Positions 34,535 through 43,745 of a DNA stretch of 64,000 nt are shown here, in pieces (the first letter of the stretch is position 1; the number at the start of each line of letters is the position of its first letter). Source of the stretch: Pseudomonas eucalypticola (GTDB lineage Bacteria > Pseudomonadota > Gammaproteobacteria > Pseudomonadales > Pseudomonadaceae); NCBI RefSeq assembly GCF_013374995.1, contig NZ_CP056030.1, positions 2,884,501-2,948,500 on the forward strand. Reading direction: 5' to 3'. The position numbers were made by a program, and so were the translations under genes. The notes below the pieces were generated by a model, which was not told where the DNA came from, made no database searches, and was given only the letters and a program-made list of their open reading frames with translations.

Positions 34535-34891
34535 ATGAAATGGGCGTGGCTGGCGGTAGTGGGATTGCTGGGTGGGTGTGCCAGCGTAGGGGAAATCGAA
34601 AAAAGTCCGGAGACCATGGCGGTCATTTCCGGCAAGTCGCCCCGCCAGTTCAGTGACTGCGTGGTCAGCCACCTGGCCGAGACACGCAAGCCCTCCACGG
34701 TGGAGCCGTGGCGTGACGGCTTCCGGGTGATCGTTCCGCAGAAATTGTCGTCGAGCCCGGCGGCGATCATCGACATCGACAAACGCTCCAACGATGGCAG
34801 CAGCATCCGGCTGCACGAGCGCATCTCCAACGTACCGATCCGGCCGCATGATGTGCAGCGGGCGGTCACGGCCTGCATTTCCGGGGAGTGA
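34535..34891 (+). CDS. Small lipoprotein, 118 residues
   Basis: The signal peptide ends in the lipobox LLGGC at residue 15. The mature part has one Cys pair region (SDCVVSHL and VTACISGE) that could form a disulfide. No named family is recognised. AAGGGAG upstream serves as ribosome site. The gene points away from the DUF1883 gene and converges on another small lipoprotein. Confidence 0.75.
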   Translation: MKWAWLAVVGLLGGCASVGEIEKSPETMAVISGKSPRQFSDCVVSHLAETRKPSTVEPWRDGFRVIVPQKLSSSPAAIIDIDKRSNDGSSIRLHERISNVPIRPHDVQRAVTACISGE

Positions 34892-34950
34892 GGCCGCACG
34901 GGAGCTGGCGTGTCAGCTCCCGCGTCGCACCTGAACCGGGGCAACGGACG

Positions 34951-35229
34951 TTATTTGCACACCACCGTCACGGTGCGGCTGGTGTAGTTACCGAGATCGG
35001 CGCCCAGCGTCTTGTCGCTGTCCTTGGGCGCCGTGCCCGCTGTGCCGGCGATGTCGTAGCGGCCGCCGTCGCAGGCCTGGGCGGCTTTCTGATAGCAGGC
35101 GTCCCATGACGCCGCGGCGCCGGAGCAGTCGATGCTCAGGCCTTGCTTGCCGTTTTTCAATACAGTGGGCGTGGCGGACGCGCACCCACCTAAAGCCAGG
35201 ACCGCGAAAAGAGCCAGGAGTCTGTTCAT
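34951..35229 (-). CDS. Small lipoprotein, 92 residues
   Basis: The ATG at 35229 gives 92 residues with a lipobox LALGGC at about residue 16. The mature part has four cysteines, including SWDACYQKAAQAC, which suggests disulfides in the periplasm. The ending YTSRTVTVVCK is typical of small Pseudomonas lipoproteins of unknown role. The ribosome site is weak. Confidence 0.75.
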   Translation of the reverse strand: MNRLLALFAVLALGGCASATPTVLKNGKQGLSIDCSGAAASWDACYQKAAQACDGGRYDIAGTAGTAPKDSDKTLGADLGNYTSRTVTVVCK

Positions 35230-35559
35230 CAAAGGTTCATCATTGCAGAAAGTGGAAGGGCGGCGACGCGAAGGTCGACCATCCTGCCGCGGGCAGAAGG
35301 CTGCGCCATCGGGGGATGGCCTGATGCTATACAAGGCGCCGGTCGGCGAACAGCCCTGATGTGAAATTCTGCCTTGCGCTGCTGGTATCACCTGCTAAAA
35401 CCAACCCCATGGAACGAAAATTGATGGCCCCATGGAACTATCTCTCCGGGGTTTCCTCTATTTCTCCACCGGCCGGCCAGTGGCAAGGCATTGTAAGGTG
35501 GCCGTCGCCTGATTAGACTGCGCCGAATCTCGTAAGCACAGCCCTTTGTAAGGACTCAT

Positions 35560-36399
35560 ATGATCAAGAAATGCTTGTTCCCAGCAGCCGGTTACGGCAC
35601 TCGCTTCCTCCCAGCGACCAAAGCCATGCCCAAGGAAATGCTGCCGGTGGTCAACAAGCCACTGATCCAATACGGTGTCGAAGAGGCATTGGAAGCGGGT
35701 CTGAACCAAATCTCCATCGTCACGGGCCGTGGCAAGCGCGCCCTGGAAGACCACTTCGACATCAGCTATGAGCTGGAAAACCAGATCAAGGGCACCGACA
35801 AGGAAAAGTACCTGGTCGGCATTCGCAAACTGCTGGACGAGTGCACCTTCTCGTACACCCGCCAGACCGAAATGAAAGGCCTGGGCCACGCTATCCTCAC
35901 TGGCCGCCCACTGATCGGCGATGAGCCGTTCGCCGTGGTGCTGGCGGACGACCTGTGCGTCAACCTGGAAGGCGACGGCGTGCTGGCGCAGATGGTCAAG
36001 CTGTACAACCAGTTCCGCTGCTCGATCGTGGCCATTCAGGAAGTCGACCCGTCGGAAACCAACAAGTACGGCGTGATCGCCGGCGAGATGATTCGCGACG
36101 ACATCTATCGCGTCAACAGCATGGTCGAGAAGCCCAAGCCAGAAGACGCACCGTCGAACCTGGCCATCATCGGCCGCTACATCCTGACCCCGGACATCTT
36201 CGACCTGATCGAGCAGACCGAGCCAGGCAAGGGGGGCGAGATCCAGATCACTGACGCCCTGATGAAGCAGGCCCAGAACGGCTGCGTGCTGGCCTACAAG
36301 TTCAAGGGCACGCGTTTCGATTGCGGCGGCGCCGAAGGCTACATCGACGCCACCAACTTCTGCTTCGAGCACTTCTACAAGACTGGCAAGGCGTTCTAA
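35560..36399 (+). CDS. galU: UTP-glucose-1-phosphate uridylyltransferase
   Basis: The protein is 279 residues, matching Pseudomonas GalU. FPAAGYGTRFLPATKAMPKE near the N-terminus is the nucleotide-binding signature, with DDLCVN for the metal and VEKP further on. It makes UDP-glucose for lipopolysaccharide core, exopolysaccharide and trehalose. A good hairpin terminator follows, so gorA downstream has its own promoter or reads through at low level. Confidence 0.97.
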   Translation: MIKKCLFPAAGYGTRFLPATKAMPKEMLPVVNKPLIQYGVEEALEAGLNQISIVTGRGKRALEDHFDISYELENQIKGTDKEKYLVGIRKLLDECTFSYTRQTEMKGLGHAILTGRPLIGDEPFAVVLADDLCVNLEGDGVLAQMVKLYNQFRCSIVAIQEVDPSETNKYGVIAGEMIRDDIYRVNSMVEKPKPEDAPSNLAIIGRYILTPDIFDLIEQTEPGKGGEIQITDALMKQAQNGCVLAYKFKGTRFDCGGAEGYIDATNFCFEHFYKTGKAF

Positions 36400-36424
36400 G
36401 CCAACCCTGTCGCTCTACCTGAAC

Positions 36425-36455
36425 ACGCCGCGGCCCTGACCGCGGCGTTTTCGTT
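36425..36455 (+). terminator. Rho-independent terminator after galU
   Basis: ACGCCGCGG (36425-36433) pairs with CCGCGGCGT (36440-36448) around a 6-base loop, followed by TTTCGTTTTCG. Confidence 0.85.
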
Positions 36456-36512
36456 TTCGCTTTGTGCCACAGCCGGCTGCGGTATATTGGCCGTCTGCCA
36501 AGGAGACCTGAC

Positions 36513-37874
36513 ATGGCCCACGATTTTGATCTGTTTGTAATTGGCGCCGGTTCCGGCGGTGTTCGCGCGGCGCGCTTTGCCGCCGGTTTTGGTGCCAAGG
36601 TGGCGGTGGCCGAGAGCCGCTACCTGGGCGGTACCTGCGTCAACGTCGGCTGCGTGCCGAAGAAATTGCTGGTGTACGGCGCTCACTTCGCCGATGACTT
36701 CGAGCAGGCCCAGGGATTTGGCTGGACCCTGGGTGACGCCGACTTCAACTGGCAAACCCTGATCGCCAACAAGAACCGTGAAATTCAGCGCCTCAATGGC
36801 ATCTACCGCAACCTGCTGGTCAACAGCGGCGTCACGCTGCTGGAAGGCCATGCGCGGATCGTCGATGCCCACCACGTGGAGGTCGATGGCCAGCGCTTCA
36901 GCACCGAGCGTATCCTCATCGCCACCGGTGGCTGGCCCCAGGTGCCGGACATTCCAGGTCGCGAACATGCCATCACATCCAACGAGGCTTTCTTCCTGCC
37001 GCAGTTGCCCAAGCGCGTGCTGGTGGTGGGCGGCGGCTACATCGCCGTCGAATTCGCCGGCATCTTCCATGGCCTGGGGGCCGACACCACGTTGCTGTAT
37101 CGCCGCGACCTGTTCCTGCGCGGCTTTGACCGGTCGGTGCGTGAGCACCTGAGCGAAGAGCTGACCAAGCGCGGCCTGAACCTGCAGTTCAACAGTGACA
37201 TCGCGCGCATCGACAAGCAGGCCGATGGCAGCCTGCACGCCACGCTCAAGGATGGGCGGGTGCTGGAGGCCGACTGCGTGTTCTACGCAACCGGTCGGCG
37301 GCCGATGCTCGACAACCTGGGCCTGGAAAACGTCTCGGTGGAACTGGATGACAAGGGCTTCATCGCCGTCGACGAGCTGTTCCAGACCAGCGAGCCGTCG
37401 ATCCTGGCCCTGGGTGATGTGATTGGCCGGGTGCAGTTGACCCCCGTGGCATTGGCCGAAGGGATGGCAGTGGCTCGTCGCCTGTTCAAGCCCGAGCAAT
37501 ACCGGCCCGTGGACTATGCCCATATTCCCACGGCGGTGTTCAGCCTGCCGAACATCGGCACGGTGGGCCTGACCGAGGAGCAGGCGCGGGAGCAGGGCTA
37601 CGACGTACAGGTATTTGAAAGCCGTTTCCGCCCCATGAAGCTGACACTCACCGAGTGCCAGGAGCGCACACTGATGAAGCTGGTGGTCGACGCCGGTACC
37701 GACCGCGTGCTTGGCTGCCACATGGTCGGCCCGGAGGCGGGCGAGATCATGCAGGGCTTGGCCGTGGCCCTCAAGGCAGGTGCGACCAAGCGGGTGTTTG
37801 ACGAGACCATCGGTGTGCACCCGACCGCCGCCGAAGAATTCGTGACCCTACGGACGCCGGTCGCAACTAAATAA
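36513..37874 (+). CDS. gorA: Glutathione-disulfide reductase
   Basis: The ATG at 36513 follows AAGGAG and gives 453 residues. GAGSGG is the FAD loop; the redox pair is Cys42 and Cys47 in [26 protein letters not shown] is the NADPH loop; HPTAAEEF near the C-terminus carries the catalytic His-Glu pair. It keeps glutathione reduced using NADPH. AhpC/AhpF and GloA nearby also belong to thiol and electrophile defence. Confidence 0.96.
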   Translation: MAHDFDLFVIGAGSGGVRAARFAAGFGAKVAVAESRYLGGTCVNVGCVPKKLLVYGAHFADDFEQAQGFGWTLGDADFNWQTLIANKNREIQRLNGIYRNLLVNSGVTLLEGHARIVDAHHVEVDGQRFSTERILIATGGWPQVPDIPGREHAITSNEAFFLPQLPKRVLVVGGGYIAVEFAGIFHGLGADTTLLYRRDLFLRGFDRSVREHLSEELTKRGLNLQFNSDIARIDKQADGSLHATLKDGRVLEADCVFYATGRRPMLDNLGLENVSVELDDKGFIAVDELFQTSEPSILALGDVIGRVQLTPVALAEGMAVARRLFKPEQYRPVDYAHIPTAVFSLPNIGTVGLTEEQAREQGYDVQVFESRFRPMKLTLTECQERTLMKLVVDAGTDRVLGCHMVGPEAGEIMQGLAVALKAGATKRVFDETIGVHPTAAEEFVTLRTPVATK

Positions 37875-38181
37875 AATGATACGTATTGGGATGTATCAAC
37901 TGGTATTTCCAACAGTATCAGTGGATCCATCCCTACGCTACTCCCTTGTCCTTGTCGAGTTGGCGTCGCGTTTGGTTACACTTCTGAAAGACTCGATCTT
38001 GTCCCCTCCCGGCGGGCACATGGGCCGTTTCCGATAGCTCGGAGCGCGGCGTCCTACAGCTTCGATCACCCCTCCCGCCATTCTTTTTCAGTTTCCCGAT
38101 TACATACTGCCGCCGCGCAATGAAGCGCAGGGCAGTGGCCTGTCATGGCATTGCCTGCCACGTAACCATGGGAAACCGAAC
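37875..38181. promoter_or_regulatory. Upstream region of the fimbrial operon
   Basis: No gene is visible. TGATAC and GTATCA (37878-37899) form an inverted repeat, and another GTATCA lies at 37915-37920, close to the gorA stop. The middle part contains TTGGTTACACTT. These could be operators for the fimbrial genes, but no regulator is encoded nearby. Confidence 0.4.
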
Positions 38182-38718
38182 ATGAATACTCAACGCGTAA
38201 CACTGATTGCGGGCCTGTGTGCCGTTCTCGTCCTGCCCACCGCGATGGCCGCAGATGGTCAGATCGATTTTGTCGGCGAGATCAAGGGCAACACCTGTGA
38301 AATCAATGGCGGCAACCCTGACTTCCAGGTGGATTTGCCGTCGGTGACCCTGACTGCCCTGTCTGCCCCAGGCCAAGGCGCGGGTCGCACGCCGTTCGAT
38401 ATCAGGCTGAGTAACTGCACACCGGACACCGGCCGGGTGATGACGTATTTCGAGCCGGGCCCCACCGTCAACCCCTTGACCGGCCGCCTGCGCAATGACG
38501 GCGGTGCCAACCAGGCCACCGAGGTGGAGGTGGGCCTGCTCAACGCCAGCCACCAGGCCATGGATGTCAGCAAAGGCGCGGGCGACCAGAACTCCCAGAT
38601 CGTGGAACTGGTGGCCGGGAACGCCAGGTTGGACTATTTCGCCGAGTACGTCGCGGTTGGCGCCGTTACCCCCGGCAAGGTCCAGACCCGCATTCTGTAC
38701 TCCATCGTGCACCCCTGA
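38182..38718 (+). CDS. Fimbrial major subunit (chaperone-usher pilin)
   Basis: The protein is 178 residues with a signal peptide ending in AMA. GEIKGNTCEI and a second Cys in IRLSNCTPDTG form the pilin disulfide, and the C-terminus YSIVHP matches the alternating pattern recognised by the chaperone. It is the first of four genes: pilin, chaperone, usher, tip subunit. Confidence 0.9.
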   Translation: MNTQRVTLIAGLCAVLVLPTAMAADGQIDFVGEIKGNTCEINGGNPDFQVDLPSVTLTALSAPGQGAGRTPFDIRLSNCTPDTGRVMTYFEPGPTVNPLTGRLRNDGGANQATEVEVGLLNASHQAMDVSKGAGDQNSQIVELVAGNARLDYFAEYVAVGAVTPGKVQTRILYSIVHP

Positions 38719-38783
38719 TGTACCCGTGGGGCCGGCCGCCGTGCCGGCCTCGCGCTTTCCTGTGCCTGAAGGGAATCATTGCA

Positions 38784-39506
38784 ATGTTCAAGTCATTTCT
38801 GGTGTTGCTGGCAGCCTGGCTGCTGGCGGCAACCGCCCATGCCAGTGTGGTCATCGGCACCACACGGGTCATCTATCCGGCCAGTGCCGCCGAAGTCACT
38901 GTGCAGGTGTTCAACCGCGACCCCACACCCGCATTGCTGCAGGTGTGGTTGGATGACGGCGACGCCGCCGCCGACCCGCAGGTCATCCAGGTGCCTTTTC
39001 TGGTCAGCCCGGCCATGTTCCGCGTGGAGGCCACCAAGGGCCAGGCACTGCGCGTGATGCACACGGGCGAGCCGCTGGCCGCTGACCGCGAGAGCCTGTA
39101 CTGGCTCAACATGCTGCAAGTGCCGCCACGCGCCGACGGCGCCGCCAACCAATTGCAGATGGCCATACGCACGCGAATCAAGTTGATGTACCGGCCCCTG
39201 GGCTTGCCCGGCAAGGCCGCCGACGCCCCCGCTGACGTGCGCTGGCGGCTGGTGAAGGAGGGCGGCCGGCTGGCCTTGCTCGCCGACAACCCAGGCCCCT
39301 ACGTCGTCAACTTGGGCGAGGTGAACCTGGTGTCGGGCGCGCAAGTGCTGCCGGCGGGCGCCGGGCATGTGTTGCCCTTTGCCCAGACGCGGTTCTACTT
39401 GGGTGAGGACGCGTCGCCCACCGATGGCGACGGCAGTGTCCGTTACATTGCCCTGGACGATTACGGTGCCGGTCGGCCAGGCGAGGCCCAGGTAGGGCCG
39501 CCATGA
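38784..39506 (+). CDS. Periplasmic fimbrial chaperone (PapD family)
   Basis: The ATG at 38784 has AAGGGA upstream and gives 240 residues with a signal peptide ending in AHA. TRVIYPASAAEVTVQVFN and LLQVWLDDG are the N-terminal donor-strand region; Arg and Lys for pilin C-terminus binding are present in TRVIYP and IRTRIKLMYRP. It caps pilin subunits in the periplasm. The stop overlaps the usher start by 4 bp. Confidence 0.93.
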   Translation: MFKSFLVLLAAWLLAATAHASVVIGTTRVIYPASAAEVTVQVFNRDPTPALLQVWLDDGDAAADPQVIQVPFLVSPAMFRVEATKGQALRVMHTGEPLAADRESLYWLNMLQVPPRADGAANQLQMAIRTRIKLMYRPLGLPGKAADAPADVRWRLVKEGGRLALLADNPGPYVVNLGEVNLVSGAQVLPAGAGHVLPFAQTRFYLGEDASPTDGDGSVRYIALDDYGAGRPGEAQVGPP

Positions 39507-41917
39507 GGCGCTTGCCTGCCCGCGCGGCGGTCGTCGCCGCCTGCACTGCCATGCCCGGGGCACTGGTGGCCGAACCCCTCGTGGAGTTCGAGCCGCGATT
39601 TCTGCGCCCAGGCGTCTCCGGGGACGTGGACCTGAGTGTGTTTGCCCAGCCGGCCCAGGCGCTGCCCGGCGAGTACTGGCTGGACACCCAGGTCAATGGG
39701 CAGGCCCTGGGGCGAGTGCTGGTTCCCTATCGGCGTGATGAGCAGGACGGCCAGGTTCACGCCTGTTTCGACGTGCCCCTGCTCAAGCGGCTGGGCGTGG
39801 ACATCAGCCGGCTGGACAGTGCCGAGCCGCAATGCCGGCGGCTGACCCAGTGGTTCGCCGACGCAGACCAGCAGTTGGACCTGTCCGCCCAGCGGCTGGC
39901 GCTGCAGTTGCCCCAGGCGTGGATGGCCCGTGAGGTACGTGACCAGGTACCCGCCGAACGGTGGGACAACGGTGTCACCAGCGCATTCGCAGGGTATGAC
40001 CTGTCGGTCTTCGATGTTGCCAGCCCTGATGGCGGCTCCCGCACCCAAGGCTATGCCGGGCTGGCCAGTGGGGTGAACCTGGGGGCCTGGCAGTGGCGCC
40101 ACCAGGGGGCGTACTCCAGCAACGGCGGTTACCAGGTGCTGGGCCATTACCTTCAGCGCGAGGTGTCAGCCTTGGGTGCCCAACTGCGCATCGGCGCGTT
40201 GAATACCCCGGGCGAGCTGTTCGACTCGGTACAGATGCGTGGCGCCTCGCTGTTCAGTGATGACCGCATGCTGCCGGCCTCCCAGCGCGGCTTCGCACCG
40301 GTGGTGCGCGGTGTCGCGCGCAGCAACGCGCGGGTGGCGGTCCGTCAGGGAGAGCGGTTGCTGCGCGAAGCCGTGGTACCCCCCGGGCCCTACGTGATCG
40401 ACGACCTCTACGCGGCCTCGGTAGGCGGCGACCTGCAGGTGACCGTGACCGAAGCCGACGGCAGTGAACAGCGTTTCACCGTGACCAACGCTGCTGCACC
40501 CTTGGCCCTGCGTAGCGGGCAAACACGCTTCAGCCTGGGGGCAGGGCAACCGTTGGACCACCCCGAGGCGGCGCCCTGGTTCGTTCAGGGCACCTGGCAA
40601 CAGGGCGTCAGTGACGCGGTGACGGGTTATGGTGGGGCCATTCTGGGTAGCGGTTATCAGCAGGCGCTGGTGGGCACGGCGTTGAATACGCCCCTGGGCG
40701 CAGTCGGCCTGGATGTGGCCCAGGCCCGAACCGATCATGATCAAGGCCACCGGGCGCGGTTGTCCTGGGCGCACCTGCTGGCCGACAGTGACACGCGGTT
40801 AGGGCTGAGCGTGCAGCATGCCTTCAGCCCCGGCTATCAGTCGCTGGCCCAGCTTGGGCGGGCGTCGGCGCGGGCCGCCTGGCATGAGCGCACACGCAGC
40901 ACCGTGAACGTCAATCAGCCGCTGGGCAATGCCTGGGGCCAGCTCAACGCCAGTGCCTGGCGGTCCAGCGGCTGGGGCCCGGGCGGGGACTACCAAGGCT
41001 ATTCGGTGAGTTATGCGCACCGGTTCGCCTACCTCGGTTACGCCCTGAGCGCCAGCCGCGAGCGCGACGCCCGCGGGCGTGACAGTACGCTGTGGCAACT
41101 GAGCCTGAACATGCCACTGGGCGGCTCGCGCGGGAGCCTCACCAGCGGGCTGTCCCACGGCCCCCGTTTCAGCCAGGGACAAGTGGGCTACCGCACCACA
41201 CACGGGCCCCTGCATTACGGCGCCAGCGTGAGCGCCAGCCAGCCGGGCGACACCGGGTACCTCAGCGGGTACGCCGGTTGGCGCGAACCTTATGGTGAGT
41301 ACAACCTGGCAGCGGGCCAGGGCAGCGGCAGCCGTCAATTGTCGGCAGGCGCGCGAGGGGCATTGGTGGCCCACGGCGGAGGGATGACCCTGGCCCAGCC
41401 GTTGGGTGAGACGTTCGGCATCGTTCAGGTACCCGACGCCGAAGGCGCCCGGTTGGTCAACGGCAGTGAGCTGCGGGTGGACGGGCGCGGGTATGCCATC
41501 GTCCCGAGTCTCATGCCCTATCAGGTCAACCGAGTGGACATCGACCCCCTGGGCCTGCCGCTGTCGGTGGAACTGAGCACGAACAGCCAGGAGGTGGTAC
41601 CACGGGCGGGCGCCGTGCCCTTGCTGCGTTACCCGACGCAGTCCGGGCGCACCGTCCTGATCGAGGTGCGCCACGCCGATGGCGGTCTGCTGCCGTTTGG
41701 CGCGCAGGTGAACGATGCCGACCAGGTGCCGGTGGGCGTGGTGGGTCAGGGTAGCCGGGTCCTGGCCCGCGGCCTGAAGACCCAGGGCCAATTGCACCTG
41801 CGGTGGGGCGAGCGCGGCGAGCATCGCTGCGTGGCCCGTTATGCCCTGGGCAAACCAGCCGATGGCCTGGAAACGATCAGCGTGACGTGTGAGCAGACCC
41901 TGGAGGAGGGAGTATGA
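39503..41917 (+). CDS. Outer-membrane fimbrial usher (FimD/PapC family)
   Basis: The protein is 804 residues, with a signal peptide ending in VAEP and an N-terminal domain starting VEFEPRFL. Family landmarks are DLSVFAQPAQALPGEYWLD, the plug-region part with GNSRVAV-like SNARVAVRQGERLL, and a C-terminal cysteine pair in HRCVARYAL and SVTCEQ. It forms the pore that assembles the fimbria. It is translationally coupled at both ends. Confidence 0.95.
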   Translation: MRRLPARAAVVAACTAMPGALVAEPLVEFEPRFLRPGVSGDVDLSVFAQPAQALPGEYWLDTQVNGQALGRVLVPYRRDEQDGQVHACFDVPLLKRLGVDISRLDSAEPQCRRLTQWFADADQQLDLSAQRLALQLPQAWMAREVRDQVPAERWDNGVTSAFAGYDLSVFDVASPDGGSRTQGYAGLASGVNLGAWQWRHQGAYSSNGGYQVLGHYLQREVSALGAQLRIGALNTPGELFDSVQMRGASLFSDDRMLPASQRGFAPVVRGVARSNARVAVRQGERLLREAVVPPGPYVIDDLYAASVGGDLQVTVTEADGSEQRFTVTNAAAPLALRSGQTRFSLGAGQPLDHPEAAPWFVQGTWQQGVSDAVTGYGGAILGSGYQQALVGTALNTPLGAVGLDVAQARTDHDQGHRARLSWAHLLADSDTRLGLSVQHAFSPGYQSLAQLGRASARAAWHERTRSTVNVNQPLGNAWGQLNASAWRSSGWGPGGDYQGYSVSYAHRFAYLGYALSASRERDARGRDSTLWQLSLNMPLGGSRGSLTSGLSHGPRFSQGQVGYRTTHGPLHYGASVSASQPGDTGYLSGYAGWREPYGEYNLAAGQGSGSRQLSAGARGALVAHGGGMTLAQPLGETFGIVQVPDAEGARLVNGSELRVDGRGYAIVPSLMPYQVNRVDIDPLGLPLSVELSTNSQEVVPRAGAVPLLRYPTQSGRTVLIEVRHADGGLLPFGAQVNDADQVPVGVVGQGSRVLARGLKTQGQLHLRWGERGEHRCVARYALGKPADGLETISVTCEQTLEEGV

Positions 41918-42915
41918 AACAGACCAAGGGCTGGGCCCTGGGTTGCCTGTTGGCAGCCAGTGGCCCGCTACATGCGGCTTGCCAGTACTACGACGGGGTC
42001 GGGCCCGTGATAAACGCCGCGACGCTGGATTCGCCGATCGTGGTCCCGGCGCTGCTGCCGGTCGGGGCGGTGCTGGATTCGCGCTTGTTCAATGGCCTGT
42101 CTACGGGGTTGGAGTGCACCGGCCAAACCGACCAGGAAGCAGGCTGGGTTCAAGCGCCCTTGGCCGGCGCCGGCATCATCGAGATGGAGGGGGTTTACGC
42201 GACCAGTGTGCCCGGCGTCGGTATCCGTATCAGTGACCAGGTATCACGCCAGCCATACCATTGGCCGCGTCAGCGGGCCCCGCTTGCTGCCGGCCATTAC
42301 ACCCCTCGAGCCAGCTACCTGGTGGAATTGATCAAGACCGGCCCGGTTATCGAAGGCCGGCTGCGACTGCCGGTGGAGGCCGTTTCACAGCGCTACGGCG
42401 CGCTGGAGCCTACCCGGCTGCGGTTTCTGACCCAGGAAGTAGAGGTTGTGCTGGACAAGCCAACGTGCAGCGTCGCCGCTGATGCCTACCGGGTGCCGGT
42501 GGACCTGGGGGCCCATCACCCACGCGACTTCAATGGCGTGGGCAGTGGTACTACCCCCCAATCGTTCAGTTTGCGCCTGGCGTGCCAGGGTGGCCGCGGC
42601 GGTGACCGTTTGTTCATCCACGTGACACTGACCGATGCCACGGCCCCTGGCAACCGTACCGACGTGCTCAGCCTGCGCAGCACCGCCACGGCGGCCGGGC
42701 TGGGCGTCCAGGTGTTGCGCGCCAATGGCCAGACGGTGCGCTTCGGCGCCGATTCGGCGGCGGTGGGCAACCCGGGGCAATTTCTGGCGGGCTCGGTCGC
42801 GCAGGGCGAAGCGGTGTTCGAACTGCCGTTGAGCGCGCGTTATGTGCAGACCGCGGCGGTCGTCACGCCGGGCACGGCGGGCGCGCTGGCGACGTTCACA
42901 TTTGCCTACAACTGA
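41914..42915 (+). CDS. Fimbrial tip subunit / two-domain adhesin
   Basis: The protein is 333 residues, about twice the pilin length, with a signal peptide ending in LHA. A first domain (about residues 22-180) has no close match that I can name and would be the binding domain; the second (about 185-333) is a pilin domain starting KPTCSVAADAYRVPVDLG and ending ATFTFAYN. Its start overlaps the usher stop. It probably sits at the fimbrial tip. Confidence 0.85.
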   Translation: MKQTKGWALGCLLAASGPLHAACQYYDGVGPVINAATLDSPIVVPALLPVGAVLDSRLFNGLSTGLECTGQTDQEAGWVQAPLAGAGIIEMEGVYATSVPGVGIRISDQVSRQPYHWPRQRAPLAAGHYTPRASYLVELIKTGPVIEGRLRLPVEAVSQRYGALEPTRLRFLTQEVEVVLDKPTCSVAADAYRVPVDLGAHHPRDFNGVGSGTTPQSFSLRLACQGGRGGDRLFIHVTLTDATAPGNRTDVLSLRSTATAAGLGVQVLRANGQTVRFGADSAAVGNPGQFLAGSVAQGEAVFELPLSARYVQTAAVVTPGTAGALATFTFAYN

Positions 42916-42933
42916 TCTCCATGCAATTCTTCT

Positions 42934-42988
42934 ATATATTAGGCAGGCTGATAGGCAAAACCAATCACGCACATCAGCTTTGCCAATG
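42934..42988 (+). promoter_or_regulatory. Candidate OxyR-type region upstream of ahpC
   Basis: TATATATTAGG and GATAGGCAAAACCAATCA (42950-42967), with GCTTTGCCAAT (42979-42989) inverted to it, resemble the spaced ATAG-type half sites of OxyR. The match is partial. The region lies about 80-130 bp before ahpC, and ahpC is a known OxyR target in other Pseudomonas. Confidence 0.3.
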
Positions 42989-43064
42989 AGCGTTCCGGGG
43001 CGCATGTGTCTAGTATGAGCCTCACAACGTTTTCACCCGTTCGACAACCCATGGAGATTTACCG

Positions 43065-43628
43065 ATGCCGATCATCAACAGCCAAGTCAAACCTTTCAAA
43101 GCCCAGGCTTACCACGGCGGCAAGTTCGTTGAAGTCACCGAAGCCGACCTGAAAGGCAAATGGTCTGTCGTGTTCTTCTACCCAGCCGACTTCACTTTCG
43201 TCTGCCCAACCGAACTGGGCGACCTGGCTGACAACTACGCGCAGTTCAAAGACCTGGGCGTTGAAATCTACGGCGTGTCCACCGACACCCACTTCACCCA
43301 CAAAGCCTGGCACGACACCTCGGAAACCATCGGCAAGATCCAGTACCCGCTGATCGGTGACCCGACCCACGTCATTTCGCGCAACTTCGACGTGCTGATC
43401 GAAGAAGCCGGTATCGCTGACCGTGGCACCTTCGTGATCAACCCTGAAGGCCAGATCAAGATCGTCGAACTGAACGACGGTGGTGTAGGCCGCGACGCTT
43501 CCGAGCTGCTGCGCAAAGTCAAGGCTGCCCAGTACGTTGCCGCTCACCCGGGCGAAGTCTGCCCAGCCAAGTGGAAAGAAGGCGAAGCCACCCTGGCTCC
43601 GTCCCTGGACCTGGTCGGCAAGATCTAA
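43065..43628 (+). CDS. ahpC: Alkyl hydroperoxide reductase peroxiredoxin subunit
   Basis: The protein is 187 residues. The peroxidatic Cys47 is in DFTFVCPTE and the resolving Cys166 in [10 protein letters not shown], as in typical 2-Cys AhpC. It reduces hydrogen peroxide, organic peroxides and peroxynitrite, and is recycled by AhpF. Codon use is strongly biased, as in highly expressed genes. A strong terminator lies between ahpC and ahpF. Confidence 0.97.
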   Translation: MPIINSQVKPFKAQAYHGGKFVEVTEADLKGKWSVVFFYPADFTFVCPTELGDLADNYAQFKDLGVEIYGVSTDTHFTHKAWHDTSETIGKIQYPLIGDPTHVISRNFDVLIEEAGIADRGTFVINPEGQIKIVELNDGGVGRDASELLRKVKAAQYVAAHPGEVCPAKWKEGEATLAPSLDLVGKI

Positions 43629-43684
43629 GTCCCCATGGCGATGATCGGCTGCATCATCCCATAGCTTCATCATCGCCCTGAACA

Positions 43685-43717
43685 CGCCCGGGCGACTTCG
43701 CCCGGGCGTTGTTTTTT
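43685..43717 (+). terminator. Hairpin terminator between ahpC and ahpF
   Basis: CGCCCGGGCG (43685-43694) pairs with CGCCCGGGCG (43699-43708) around a 4-base loop and is followed by TTGTTTTTT. It should reduce ahpF transcription relative to ahpC. Confidence 0.9.
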
Positions 43718-43745
43718 ATACTGTCTGAAAAAAGGAATCGCCCGC

